The position numbers were made by a program, and so were the translations under genes. From NCBI GenBank assembly GCA_902386085.1, contig CABMIA010000068.1, positions 1-21,655 on the forward strand: a stretch of 21,655 bases of DNA, written 5' to 3'. This DNA is from an uncultured archaeon. Its GTDB lineage: Archaea; Halobacteriota; Methanosarcinia; Methanosarcinales; Methanoperedenaceae. The notes beneath the pieces were generated by a model. It saw nothing but the letters and a program-made list of their open reading frames with translations. It was not told where the DNA came from and did no database searches. Positions 15,961 to 21,655 of this stretch are shown here, one piece after another; position 1 is the first letter of the stretch; every line of letters begins with the position of its first letter.

Positions 15961-16307
15961 AATTGAATATTCTTCTATTTATCCCTACAAACATATAAGA
16001 TTTTGTTATTTTTATTAAATGTAGGGGTAAGAAGGATAGCATTTCAACAAAAAGAGATGAATTTATGAAATATGAAATTATGAAATACACGCCACCGGCT
16101 AATACTACATTGCCGAGTTTTGCGCGAATTCATATAGATTCTTATCGGTTGGTTGTTTCTTAGGAAATCACTGCCGCGCTTTGCATTCAGGTATGAAAGA
16201 TTTTTCATCGCCATCTAAAGCTTCCTGTACGGAATTAAGGTAAATTAAGATTCCCAGCCCGCCTTACCGTACGCGCGCACCGTTCAGCTAAACGTAAAGC
16301 CCCTGTT
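15961..16307. other. Gene-free region between fic and the KH gene
   Basis: These 347 bases hold the fic promoter side (AT-rich near 15960-16020), a short set of ATGAAAT-type repeats near 16060-16085, and repeat copy C (16112-16190). Past the repeat, the minus strand has an open stretch near 16165-16245 that could be an antitoxin tail (LIYLNSVQEALDGDEKSF), but no start codon is present. No gene is called. Confidence 0.6.
16112..16190 (+). repeat. Dispersed intergenic repeat, copy C (degenerate)
   Basis: This copy shares GCCGAGTT, GGTTGTTTCTTA and AATCACTGCCGCGCTTTGC with copies A and B, but ends in CATTCAGG without the CTCTTTGCGGTG tail, so it is shorter and more diverged. Confidence 0.6.
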
Positions 16308-16844
16308 CTATAAACCCATTTCAACCTGTTTAAGTTCAGTTTTCTTTTTCTCAAGGAACCTGTAAACCTGAGCATGAACAGCCCCTTCGAGGAGCATGTC
16401 TATTCCCCTTCTTGCCACCGCGTTCTGTTCAGGATATCCGATCATCGATATGGTTTTCCCATACACTGAAATGTCAGTATTGGTCAGGTTCTCAAAAAGT
16501 TCCCGTGTCTTGCCGCCGCTGCCAATGATCCTTCCCCTGATGCGCTCCAGTTCTTTTTCTGTCCTGGCGATATTTGAAATGTCTATCCTTTCGAACACGA
16601 GATTCTCGTTATCAAACAGCTTCAGTGCTTTCTCTGGACTGAAACCCGCAGCTATAGCATTGACAACCTCTCTTGCCCGCATTCCCTTCAATGCGTCCCT
16701 GGGATCCTGTATCTCGACATTCCCGCTATCGCTATCGATATTGAGCGTGGCAGTTGATTTTTCCTCGATCAGTTCCCTGATACTCCCTTTCGGACCTACC
16801 AGGACCGCTATCCTCTCAAGCGGAATTTTAATGTATTCTGTCAT
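16308..16844 (-). CDS. KH-domain RNA-binding protein, Dim2/Pno1-like
   Basis: This 178-residue protein has two KH domains with GXXG loops: GPKG at 17-20 (LVGPKGSIRELIEE) and GSGG at 108-111 (IIGSGGKTRELFENL). It ends in a basic helix (YRFLEKKKTELK). Length and motifs match the archaeal Dim2/Pno1-like protein, which binds the 3' end of 16S rRNA during small-subunit maturation. In many euryarchaea it lies in an aIF1A-RIO1-KH operon; here aIF1A is upstream on the same strand but 420 bp away, with no RIO1 kinase between. The last 55 bases of the gene are repeated at 19982-20033. Confidence 0.88.
   Translation of the reverse strand: MTEYIKIPLERIAVLVGPKGSIRELIEEKSTATLNIDSDSGNVEIQDPRDALKGMRAREVVNAIAAGFSPEKALKLFDNENLVFERIDISNIARTEKELERIRGRIIGSGGKTRELFENLTNTDISVYGKTISMIGYPEQNAVARRGIDMLLEGAVHAQVYRFLEKKKTELKQVEMGL
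16309..16364. repeat. KH-gene 3' end, source copy of a duplicated segment
   Basis: This stretch, TATAAACCCATTTCAACC through CTCAAGGAACCTGTAA, recurs at 19982-20033 on the same strand with a few short deletions. Here it is the real 3' coding end of the KH gene. Confidence 0.8.
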
Positions 16845-17264
16845 TTTCCTCCTCTTTATTTCTCTTTATGATTGAAATGCCTCATCACTTATGCATATGC
16901 CATAATTCTCCACTTCAATCGAGACTGAGCTTCAACCTTCGTGCCTGGCACGAAATCACAAAGCCTGGATGCTTAAAAGGGAGTCAAGCCCGGGCTGGAA
17001 GCAAATCCATAATTATCTCCGCGCACACCTGTGTTTGGTATTACTGTATCATTCTAAACTTACGAGATCACCACGCAGGTTTAGAAAATGTTCGCCCGGT
17101 TTACTCTCCATTTTATTTTTATGACAATAATGCCATTAATAAATTTGGCACATGACTCCTTGCGGAGCATGTCCATCCCTTTTGCTGGAATGTTTTGTAG
17201 AGAGCCATCAATGTGACGTCATCAAGAGACATCATAAAAGCAGCTCTCTGGCCGTATCACGGCA
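16845..17264. other. Gene-free region between KH and aIF1A, with two hairpins
   Basis: Open frames here (for example 16868-17155) have no ribosome binding site or family resemblance. Two inverted repeats stand out: 16938-16954, a 7-bp perfect stem TTCGTGC/GCACGAA around CTG, and 17199-17249, a 7-bp stem AGAGAGC/GCTCTCT with a 37-nt loop that holds TGACGTCA. The second lies just past the aIF1A stop and might be an RNA 3' structure. No RIO1 kinase fragment was recognised. Confidence 0.5.
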
Positions 17265-17579
17265 TCAGATTTTTAAAAATCCCTTGCGCTCAAGCCAGTT
17301 GACTTGGGGAGGGCTGTATTTCCAGATAATGTCGGCCTTTTCATTCTGGAAAGACCATGGAACAATAATAATTACGTCCCCTTCCCGTATCCATATCCTT
17401 TTTTTGATCTTGCCCGGGATACGGGTGACCCTTACCATTCCATCCATGCACCTTACTCGGAGTTTATTTGCCCCTAAAAGGCTTTCAACAGTCCCCAGGA
17501 TTTCGTTCGCGCTTTTTTGCGGAATGCGAACCCTGCTAAATTCTTCCGGCTGCTGATTACTGTTTGTTTGTCTATTCAA
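17265..17579 (-). CDS. eif1A: Translation initiation factor aIF1A
   Basis: This 104-residue protein has the aIF1A S1/OB fold with its typical segments: [21 protein letters not shown] (27-47), [19 protein letters not shown] (50-68) and [18 protein letters not shown] (71-88). It is the archaeal counterpart of eIF1A, which binds the small ribosomal subunit A site during initiation. The N-terminal 14 residues are polar and disordered. The upstream gap (17580-17784) has a directly abutting repeat of TATACACTA (17655-17672) that could be its promoter TATA element on the minus strand. Confidence 0.93.
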   Translation of the reverse strand: MNRQTNSNQQPEEFSRVRIPQKSANEILGTVESLLGANKLRVRCMDGMVRVTRIPGKIKKRIWIREGDVIIIVPWSFQNEKADIIWKYSPPQVNWLERKGFLKI

Positions 17580-17654
17580 TTATATACCTCATGATTTCTA
17601 TCATATAGGTCTCAACTGTATGTAAAGGTAACTGATTGTTCGGCATCATGCTAA

Positions 17655-17672
17655 TATACACTATATACACTA
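17655..17672 (-). promoter_or_regulatory. Tandem TATACACTA, possible aIF1A promoter element
   Basis: Two perfect adjoining copies of a 9-mer lie 76-93 bases before the aIF1A start on its upstream side. On the minus strand they read TAGTGTATA twice, giving TATA-like cores. No other gene in this 205-bp gap was seen. Confidence 0.35.
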
Positions 17673-17784
17673 TTTTGATAGTCAGAGAGGAAATAAGACT
17701 ACACAGGGATTAGAATGACGATACAGCGACAGAGTTTAATAAAAGAGCACTGAGAGCCAGAGAAATATTGTTTCTCATTATTTT

Positions 17785-18090
17785 TCATTTGCATTTAAAA
17801 TATATCTCTCTGTTCACAAATCTGGCTATGATCATATTATTTTTTACCAGATCATCTAAGATCAATTGAAAAGTTTGACTGTGCAATGCGTAGATGAGTG
17901 TATTTTTTGCCCAAGGCTTCAGGTCTTTCTCACTTGCCCCTAAAGATGAAATTATATCCGGGCGCAGATTTTCCGTTAATTCATCAATAGTGTAAGCTTT
18001 CCTTTTATTCTCATATAAAAAATCCAATATTTCTTTTGCAAGTCCAACATACTTTTGTCCTTTATTGAACTCATCATCACCAATTGGCAT
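17785..18090 (-). CDS. Small hypothetical protein, possibly winged helix
   Basis: The 101-residue protein is not recognised. It is helical at the N-terminus (GLAKEILDFLYENKRKAYTI), followed by DELTENLRP and a C-terminal segment (LILDDLVKNNMIIARFVNREIYF) that looks like the wing of a small winged-helix DNA-binding domain. It is divergent from the thermosome with 162 bp between them. No Shine-Dalgarno is visible; GATATATC at 18131-18138 could be its TATA box. It could regulate the thermosome, but only position supports that. Confidence 0.6.
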   Translation of the reverse strand: MPIGDDEFNKGQKYVGLAKEILDFLYENKRKAYTIDELTENLRPDIISSLGASEKDLKPWAKNTLIYALHSQTFQLILDDLVKNNMIIARFVNREIYFKCK

Positions 18091-18153
18091 ACTTTATGGA
18101 TTGGTTATAGGAAACTTAAAGTTTGCCGCCGATATATCAATAGATTTTCCTTG

Positions 18154-18169
18154 GATTAAATATATATAG
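18154..18169 (+). promoter_or_regulatory. TATA box of the thermosome gene
   Basis: ATTAAATATATATAGA is a strong archaeal TATA element. It would put the transcription start near 18190, giving a leader of about 60 nt that contains the Shine-Dalgarno GGAGGT at 18242-18247. Confidence 0.6.
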
Positions 18170-18252
18170 AACTGCAAACAACCAGAAAGCACACAAGCGT
18201 GAATTTGTACTTACTTAATTAAGCAGAAGATACTTTTTTACGGAGGTTATTT

Positions 18253-19902
18253 ATGGCAGGACAATTAGCAGGGCAGCCAATCTTTATTCTAAGAGAAGGC
18301 AGTCAGAGAACAAAAGGAAGAGAAGCGCAGAATAACAATATCATGGCTGCAAAGGCTGTAGCCGCAGCGGTCAGGACGACTTTGGGACCAAAGGGCATGG
18401 ATAAAATGCTCGTGGACTCGATGGGAGATATCGTAATCACAAATGATGGTGCGACCATTCTCCAGGCAATGGACATCGAGCATCCGGCAGCCAAGATGAT
18501 CGTGGAAGTCGCCAAGACCCAGGATGATGAGGTCGGAGATGGCACAACAACGGCAGCAGTGCTTGCAGGTGAATTCCTGAAGAATGCTGAAGAACTCCTG
18601 GAGCAGGGAGTGCATCCCACAGTCATCGCAAGCGGATACAGGCTTGCATCGGCAAAGGCAAAAGATATCCTTAAAACCCTTGCAAAACCAGTGACCATGG
18701 AAGATAAGGATTTATTATTGAAAATCGCTGTGACAGCGATTACCGGAAAAGGAGCTGAAGCGTCCAAGGATGTTTTCGCCGGCCTTGCGGTAAATGCCAT
18801 ATTAGCGGTGGTCGATAAAGATGATGGTAAATATACAGTAGATATTGAAGATATCAAAGTTGAGAAGAAAGTGGGCGGCAGTGTAGAAGCATCTGAGCTG
18901 ATCGAAGGTATGGTAATCGATAAGGAAAGAGCCCATACCAACATGCCAAAGATTGTCCATGATGCCAGGATACTTCTGCTTAGCGAAGCCCTCGAGATCA
19001 AAAAGACAGAAGTAAAAGCCGAGATCTCAATAAAAACACCCGACCAGCTCCAGCTATTCCTTGACCAGGAAGAACAGATGTTGCATGACATGGTCAGCAA
19101 AGTGGTCGATAGCGGCGCAAAAGTGGTCTTTGTTGAGAAGGGAATAGATGACATTGCACAGCATTATATTGCAAAAGCAGCCATATACGCAGTAAGGCGC
19201 GTAAAGAAAAGCGACATGGAAAAACTGGCACGCGCAACCGGTGCAAAGATGCTGACCGGTCTAAAGGAAATCGGTGAATCTGATCTTGGAAAAGCGGATC
19301 TCGTAGAAGAGAAAAAGATCGGTGATGAGGCAATGACATATGTTACCGGGTGCCACAATCCCAAGGCAGTCTCCATTATTCTTCGCGGAGGAACCGAGCA
19401 CGTTGTGGATGAAGCTGAGCGCGCCCTCCATGACGCATTGCGTGTTGTTGGAGTTGCAATCGAAGATGAGACACTTGTAGCCGGAGGCGGCTCACCTGAA
19501 GTTGAACTGGCGCTGCGCATGAGGGAATACTCAGCCACATTAATAGGCAGGGAACAGCTAGCCGTCGTAAAATTTTCCGATGCGCTTGAAGTCATCCCCA
19601 GAACCCTGGCGGAAAATGCTGGTCTTGACCCCATTGATATTCTTGTAGAGATGCGAAATCAGCATGAGAAGGGCAAGAATACAGCAGGTCTCAATGTGTT
19701 CACGGGAAAAGTTGTGGACATGTGGAAAGAAGGTGTGGTTGAACCTCTCAGGGTAAAGACACAGGCTATCGATTCTGCCACGGAAGCAGCCACCATGATC
19801 CTGAGGATAGATGATGTGCTTTCAAGCAAATCCGCGCCTTCTGGAGGTATGCCACCCGGAGGCATGGGTGGTGGAATGGGCGGAATGGAAGGAATGGATT
19901 GA
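18253..19902 (+). CDS. thsA: Thermosome subunit (group II chaperonin)
   Basis: This 549-residue protein is a full-length thermosome subunit. Group II motifs are clear: [12 protein letters not shown] (42-53), [10 protein letters not shown] (61-70), [12 protein letters not shown] (95-106) in the ATP site, and the C-terminal [19 protein letters not shown] tail that projects into the cavity. It folds cytosolic proteins in an ATP-driven double ring. The start ATG follows GGAGGT and a clear TATA box. A terminator overlaps the stop codon. It stands alone as a single gene; alpha or beta type cannot be decided from this sequence. Confidence 0.96.
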   Translation: MAGQLAGQPIFILREGSQRTKGREAQNNNIMAAKAVAAAVRTTLGPKGMDKMLVDSMGDIVITNDGATILQAMDIEHPAAKMIVEVAKTQDDEVGDGTTTAAVLAGEFLKNAEELLEQGVHPTVIASGYRLASAKAKDILKTLAKPVTMEDKDLLLKIAVTAITGKGAEASKDVFAGLAVNAILAVVDKDDGKYTVDIEDIKVEKKVGGSVEASELIEGMVIDKERAHTNMPKIVHDARILLLSEALEIKKTEVKAEISIKTPDQLQLFLDQEEQMLHDMVSKVVDSGAKVVFVEKGIDDIAQHYIAKAAIYAVRRVKKSDMEKLARATGAKMLTGLKEIGESDLGKADLVEEKKIGDEAMTYVTGCHNPKAVSIILRGGTEHVVDEAERALHDALRVVGVAIEDETLVAGGGSPEVELALRMREYSATLIGREQLAVVKFSDALEVIPRTLAENAGLDPIDILVEMRNQHEKGKNTAGLNVFTGKVVDMWKEGVVEPLRVKTQAIDSATEAATMILRIDDVLSSKSAPSGGMPPGGMGGGMGGMEGMD

Positions 19903-19929
19903 GCGGGAATTTCCCGCTTCTATTTTTTT
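19902..19929 (+). terminator. Hairpin and T-run after the thermosome
   Basis: AGCGGGA (19902-19908) pairs perfectly with TCCCGCT (19912-19918) around an ATT loop, and a T-rich tract TCTATTTTTTT follows. The stem starts at the last base of the stop codon. T-tracts alone can end archaeal transcription; the added stem resembles a bacterial intrinsic terminator. Confidence 0.6.
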
Positions 19930-19931
19930 AG

Positions 19932-20278
19932 TGCAATAGTATTGATAGATACCAACCGTCCCGGAGACACGTGGATAACATTATAAACCCATTTCAACCG
20001 TTTAAGTTCAGTTTTCTTTTCTCAAGGAACGTAAGGGTTACTGCTTGCAGATAATTAGGTGTAAATATAATGATTAATCATAAATAGTATTAATATTATA
20101 AAAAAAATATACATGAAAGTTGTTACTATATATACGAGAACATTCATTGCTACATTAGCCTGAGATGTTAAGTTATGGGATTGTAAGCATTTGAGCCCAA
20201 AATCAACAGAAACTTTTCTAATGGGTTCAAGAATAAGACTTGGAATCAATTCAGGGGACTAATCAGAAGGTGAATTAA
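19932..20278. other. Gene-free region after the thermosome
   Basis: These 347 bases contain the KH 3' end duplication (19982-20033) and a very AT-rich stretch (about 20050-20130). A minus ORF at 20055-20249 with one hydrophobic segment has no ribosome binding site and is not called. The right end holds AAGGTG (20267-20272), the probable Shine-Dalgarno of the next gene. Confidence 0.5.
19982..20033. repeat. Duplicated fragment of the KH gene 3' end
   Basis: The segment matches 16309-16364 base for base except for a few deleted bases (CCTG to CG, a run of T shortened by one, CCTG to G). It cannot encode the KH tail in frame, so it is a non-functional copy or a shared 3' signal. Confidence 0.75.
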
Positions 20279-20605
20279 ATGGAATTTAAAGAAATAGATG
20301 TACCTGAGGGTATCGTCCGGCAAATTGATCATGAAGGGACATTTGCTGACATCACAGTTGATGCGGGAAATGGGGATTATCTCTATCACAATGCCAGCCT
20401 CGATGTGTCATACGAAAATGCTCTTGAGGATATAGAGAATACACTGGGACCTGTTCCTGGTTTCATGAAACTTCTTCCAAAAAAAGTGCTCGTACATAAC
20501 TGGGCTTCATGGAAGAGGGTTGAGGAGATGGACATGGAAAGAGCGAGATACCTGCTAAGTACGGACGAAATGTCAAAAGAAATGCTGGGTGAAACCCAGG
20601 GGTAG
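20279..20605 (+). CDS. Truncated carboxymuconolactone-decarboxylase-like protein
   Basis: The 108-residue protein starts after AAGGTG. Residues 50-65 (ENTLGPVPGFMKLLPK) resemble the opening of AhpD/carboxymuconolactone-decarboxylase proteins, and residues 70-101 form the following helix. The part with the CXXC and His residues of that family is missing: the frame ends in GETQG and a TAG. After that TAG the same frame stays open for 26 more codons. It may be a small functional protein, but I think it is more likely the front half of a broken gene. The family call is weak. Confidence 0.45.
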   Translation: MEFKEIDVPEGIVRQIDHEGTFADITVDAGNGDYLYHNASLDVSYENALEDIENTLGPVPGFMKLLPKKVLVHNWASWKRVEEMDMERARYLLSTDEMSKEMLGETQG

Positions 20606-20614
20606 GTTAGTGAC

Positions 20615-20771
20615 ATGGATATATTTGATGTGCTGACAGCCGTCTTAAAAAAGAAAGACGGAATTCATGCATGCGGGTATTGGTGAAAATGATGCCCTGA
20701 TCAGGGCCGAATTCTATGTATCCAGGGATTATCACATTTCATTGCCTGATATCAAAAAAATTGGCGGATAG
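20615..20771 (+). pseudogene. Small ORF broken by a 4-bp duplication
   Basis: From ATG 20615 the frame reads MDIFDVLTAVLKKKDGIH and then meets ATGCATGC (20667-20674); 12 bases later it stops at TGA 20684. If one ATGC is removed, the frame continues as AGIGENDALIRAEFYVSR and DYHISLPDIKKIGG to TAG 20769, a 50-residue product. It is in the same frame as the gene ending at 20605, separated from it by one TAG. No family is recognised. Confidence 0.4.
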
Positions 20772-20828
20772 AGATTTGATCAAACCGATTGCAGAACAAA
20801 TACAAATAAATTAAAAGGAGAAAATAAT

Positions 20829-21314
20829 ATGGTTAAGAAAATTGAAGATAAAAAAGATATAAACGAAGAAAAGAAGGATATTTCCAAGACATGGGCTGAC
20901 AGCTACATGGCAGTTTCAAAAATGTGGGAGGATTCATACTTAAAGCTATACAAGCCCTGGTTCGAATCCACGGAAGCGCTGTTCGGGAAGGCTTCTGAAC
21001 TCTCAAAGAATGCAGCACCGGAAAAATATAAGGAATTTTATGGTGAATGGTTAAAAACGTCCCAGAACAGCCTTGGCAAATTTTATCAGATCCCGACCCT
21101 GGAATCAAATAAGGAAGTATTTGAAAAACTCGTCGTTAGCGCAGAGGAATCAAATAAAATCTACAGGTCATGGATAGCCGAACTGGAGGAGAATTCCAGG
21201 GCGACCCGTGAAGTACTCCAGGGCGAGCCTGATCCGGCAAGATATAAAGAAGCCTATGATATGTGGATCAAGTCGTATGGCAAAATCCTTGATGAGCTTC
21301 TAACACTGCCATAG
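20829..21314 (+). CDS. PhaE-like (PHA synthase subunit/granule) protein
   Basis: The 161-residue protein follows a good Shine-Dalgarno (AAGGAG, 20815-20820). After a charged N-terminus it is rich in Trp, Tyr and amphipathic helix: KMWEDSYLKLYKPWFESTEAL (31-51), YKEFYGEWLKTSQNSLGKFYQIP (67-89), YRSWIAELE (112-120), and RYKEAYDMWIKSYGKILDELL (138-158), where the YKE-Y-W-K pattern repeats. This fits the PhaE subunit of class III polyhydroxyalkanoate synthases or a phasin; haloarchaeal PhaE proteins are of similar length. Homologous sequence continues in the same frame beyond its TAG, so the gene may be truncated. No phaC is visible before the window ends. Confidence 0.55.
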   Translation: MVKKIEDKKDINEEKKDISKTWADSYMAVSKMWEDSYLKLYKPWFESTEALFGKASELSKNAAPEKYKEFYGEWLKTSQNSLGKFYQIPTLESNKEVFEKLVVSAEESNKIYRSWIAELEENSRATREVLQGEPDPARYKEAYDMWIKSYGKILDELLTLP

Positions 21315-21655
21315 CGGCAAAATAAGAAACAGATATTTGAGAACATCACAGGCGCACCTGAAATCAATTCAGAGACATTCGATCAGATATCGAAATTATG
21401 GAAAGATTCATACGCAAAGCTATACATGCCTTATATTGACTCAATGTTGAAACTTTCTGCAAAATCAGCAGAGATCTCCCGGGGGAACGCAAGCACGGAA
21501 GCCTATTAGGAATTCTATACCTTATGGCTGGATACATATCAGCAGACCTATGGCAGGTTGTTCGATATCCAGTCCATGCGGCCTTCAAAGGAAGTGCTGG
21601 AGTATTTCATGCATAATGCAAACATAAACCAGAATCTCTAAAAGTCCTGGATAGC
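21315..21655 (+). pseudogene. Continuation of the PhaE-like frame, interrupted by TAG and TAA
   Basis: The frame carries straight on from the TAG at 21312-21314 with RQNKKQIFENITGAPEI, then KLWKDSYAKLYMPYIDSM, NASTEAY-TAG(21507)-EFYTLWLDTYQQTYGRLF, NKEV-like SKEVLEYF, and NL-TAA(21639)-KSWI at the window edge. It lines up with unit 1 of the upstream protein: KMWEDSYLKLY, EKYKEFYGEW, SNKEVFEK and YRSWI. The stops replace a Lys and a Tyr of that pattern. No start codon with a ribosome binding site is seen, so this reads as a decayed second half. Confidence 0.6.

Noticed and set aside
17199..17249. C/D-box small RNA on the minus strand within the 7-bp stem
   Set aside because: TGATG-like boxes are present, but no proper CTGA D box follows at the right distance.
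16396..17556. Plus-strand ORFs opposite the KH and aIF1A genes (16396-16875, 16868-17155, 17152-17556)
   Set aside because: The first and last are antisense to well-supported genes; the middle one has no family resemblance, no ribosome binding site and odd composition.
20055..20249. Minus ORF with one hydrophobic stretch
   Set aside because: It sits in a very AT-rich gap where hydrophobic codons arise by chance, with no start signal and no recognisable relatives.
21312..21509. TAG codons as pyrrolysine sites
   Set aside because: A TAA interrupts the same homologous frame further on, and neighbouring genes also show frame damage, so decay is the simpler reading. Kept as an open test.
1..21655. 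CRISPR array, tRNA or rRNA genes
   Set aside because: No regularly spaced repeats and no cloverleaf or rRNA-like sequence were found by eye on either strand.

Overview
The window looks like chromosomal DNA of a methane-metabolising euryarchaeon of the Methanosarcinales type. The best guess is a Candidatus Methanoperedens (ANME-2d)-like anaerobic methanotroph. The archaeal assignment rests on a group II chaperonin (thermosome), aIF1A, a Dim2/Pno1-type KH protein and TATA-box promoters. The methanogen/ANME side rests on a soluble heterodisulfide-reductase cluster (HdrA, MvhD) joined to an F420-type FdhB/FrhB subunit, and a possible PHA-granule gene (PhaE-like) fits Methanoperedens. The genus is an inference.

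Region 1 (1-9124, plus strand, balanced GC) is one tightly coupled operon: an HdrA-HdrA tandem fusion (5' end outside the window), MvhD, HdrA, MvhD, FdhB/FrhB, a shortened FdhA-like protein and an Ala/Lys/Pro-rich protein. Several junctions are ATGA or TGATG overlaps with a clear Shine-Dalgarno sequence. No HdrB or HdrC is present in the window. The cluster reads as a cytosolic flavin/iron-sulfur complex passing electrons between F420 (FdhB) and other carriers, with an FdhA relative that seems to have lost its catalytic segment. The same perfect 20-bp palindrome lies in frame inside both hdrA genes.

Region 2 (about 9125-12600) is clearly AT-rich and looks acquired. A minus-strand pair encodes a reverse transcriptase with a helical-repeat C-terminus, followed 20 bp later by a YhaM-like OB-fold + HD phosphohydrolase. 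A divergent plus-strand gene has a HEPN-like RX5H motif. I regard this as the best candidate for an undescribed system, probably anti-phage defence of the UG/Abi reverse-transcriptase type.

Region 3 (12600-16300) is a patchwork: three copies of a dispersed repeat, an overlapping YwgA-like/HD-phosphohydrolase pair, a Fic protein, a remnant of a type I methyltransferase (HsdM) N-terminus and a possible antitoxin remnant.

Region 4 (16300-19930) is housekeeping: the KH protein and aIF1A on the minus strand (the RIO1 kinase often found between them is absent), a small hypothetical protein, and the thermosome with a good promoter and terminator. A roughly 50-bp piece of the KH gene's 3' end is repeated after the thermosome.

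Region 5 (20000-21655) shows reading-frame decay: half of a carboxymuconolactone-decarboxylase-like gene, a small ORF split by a 4-bp duplication, and a PhaE-like gene whose homologous reading frame continues past TAG, TAG and TAA codons.
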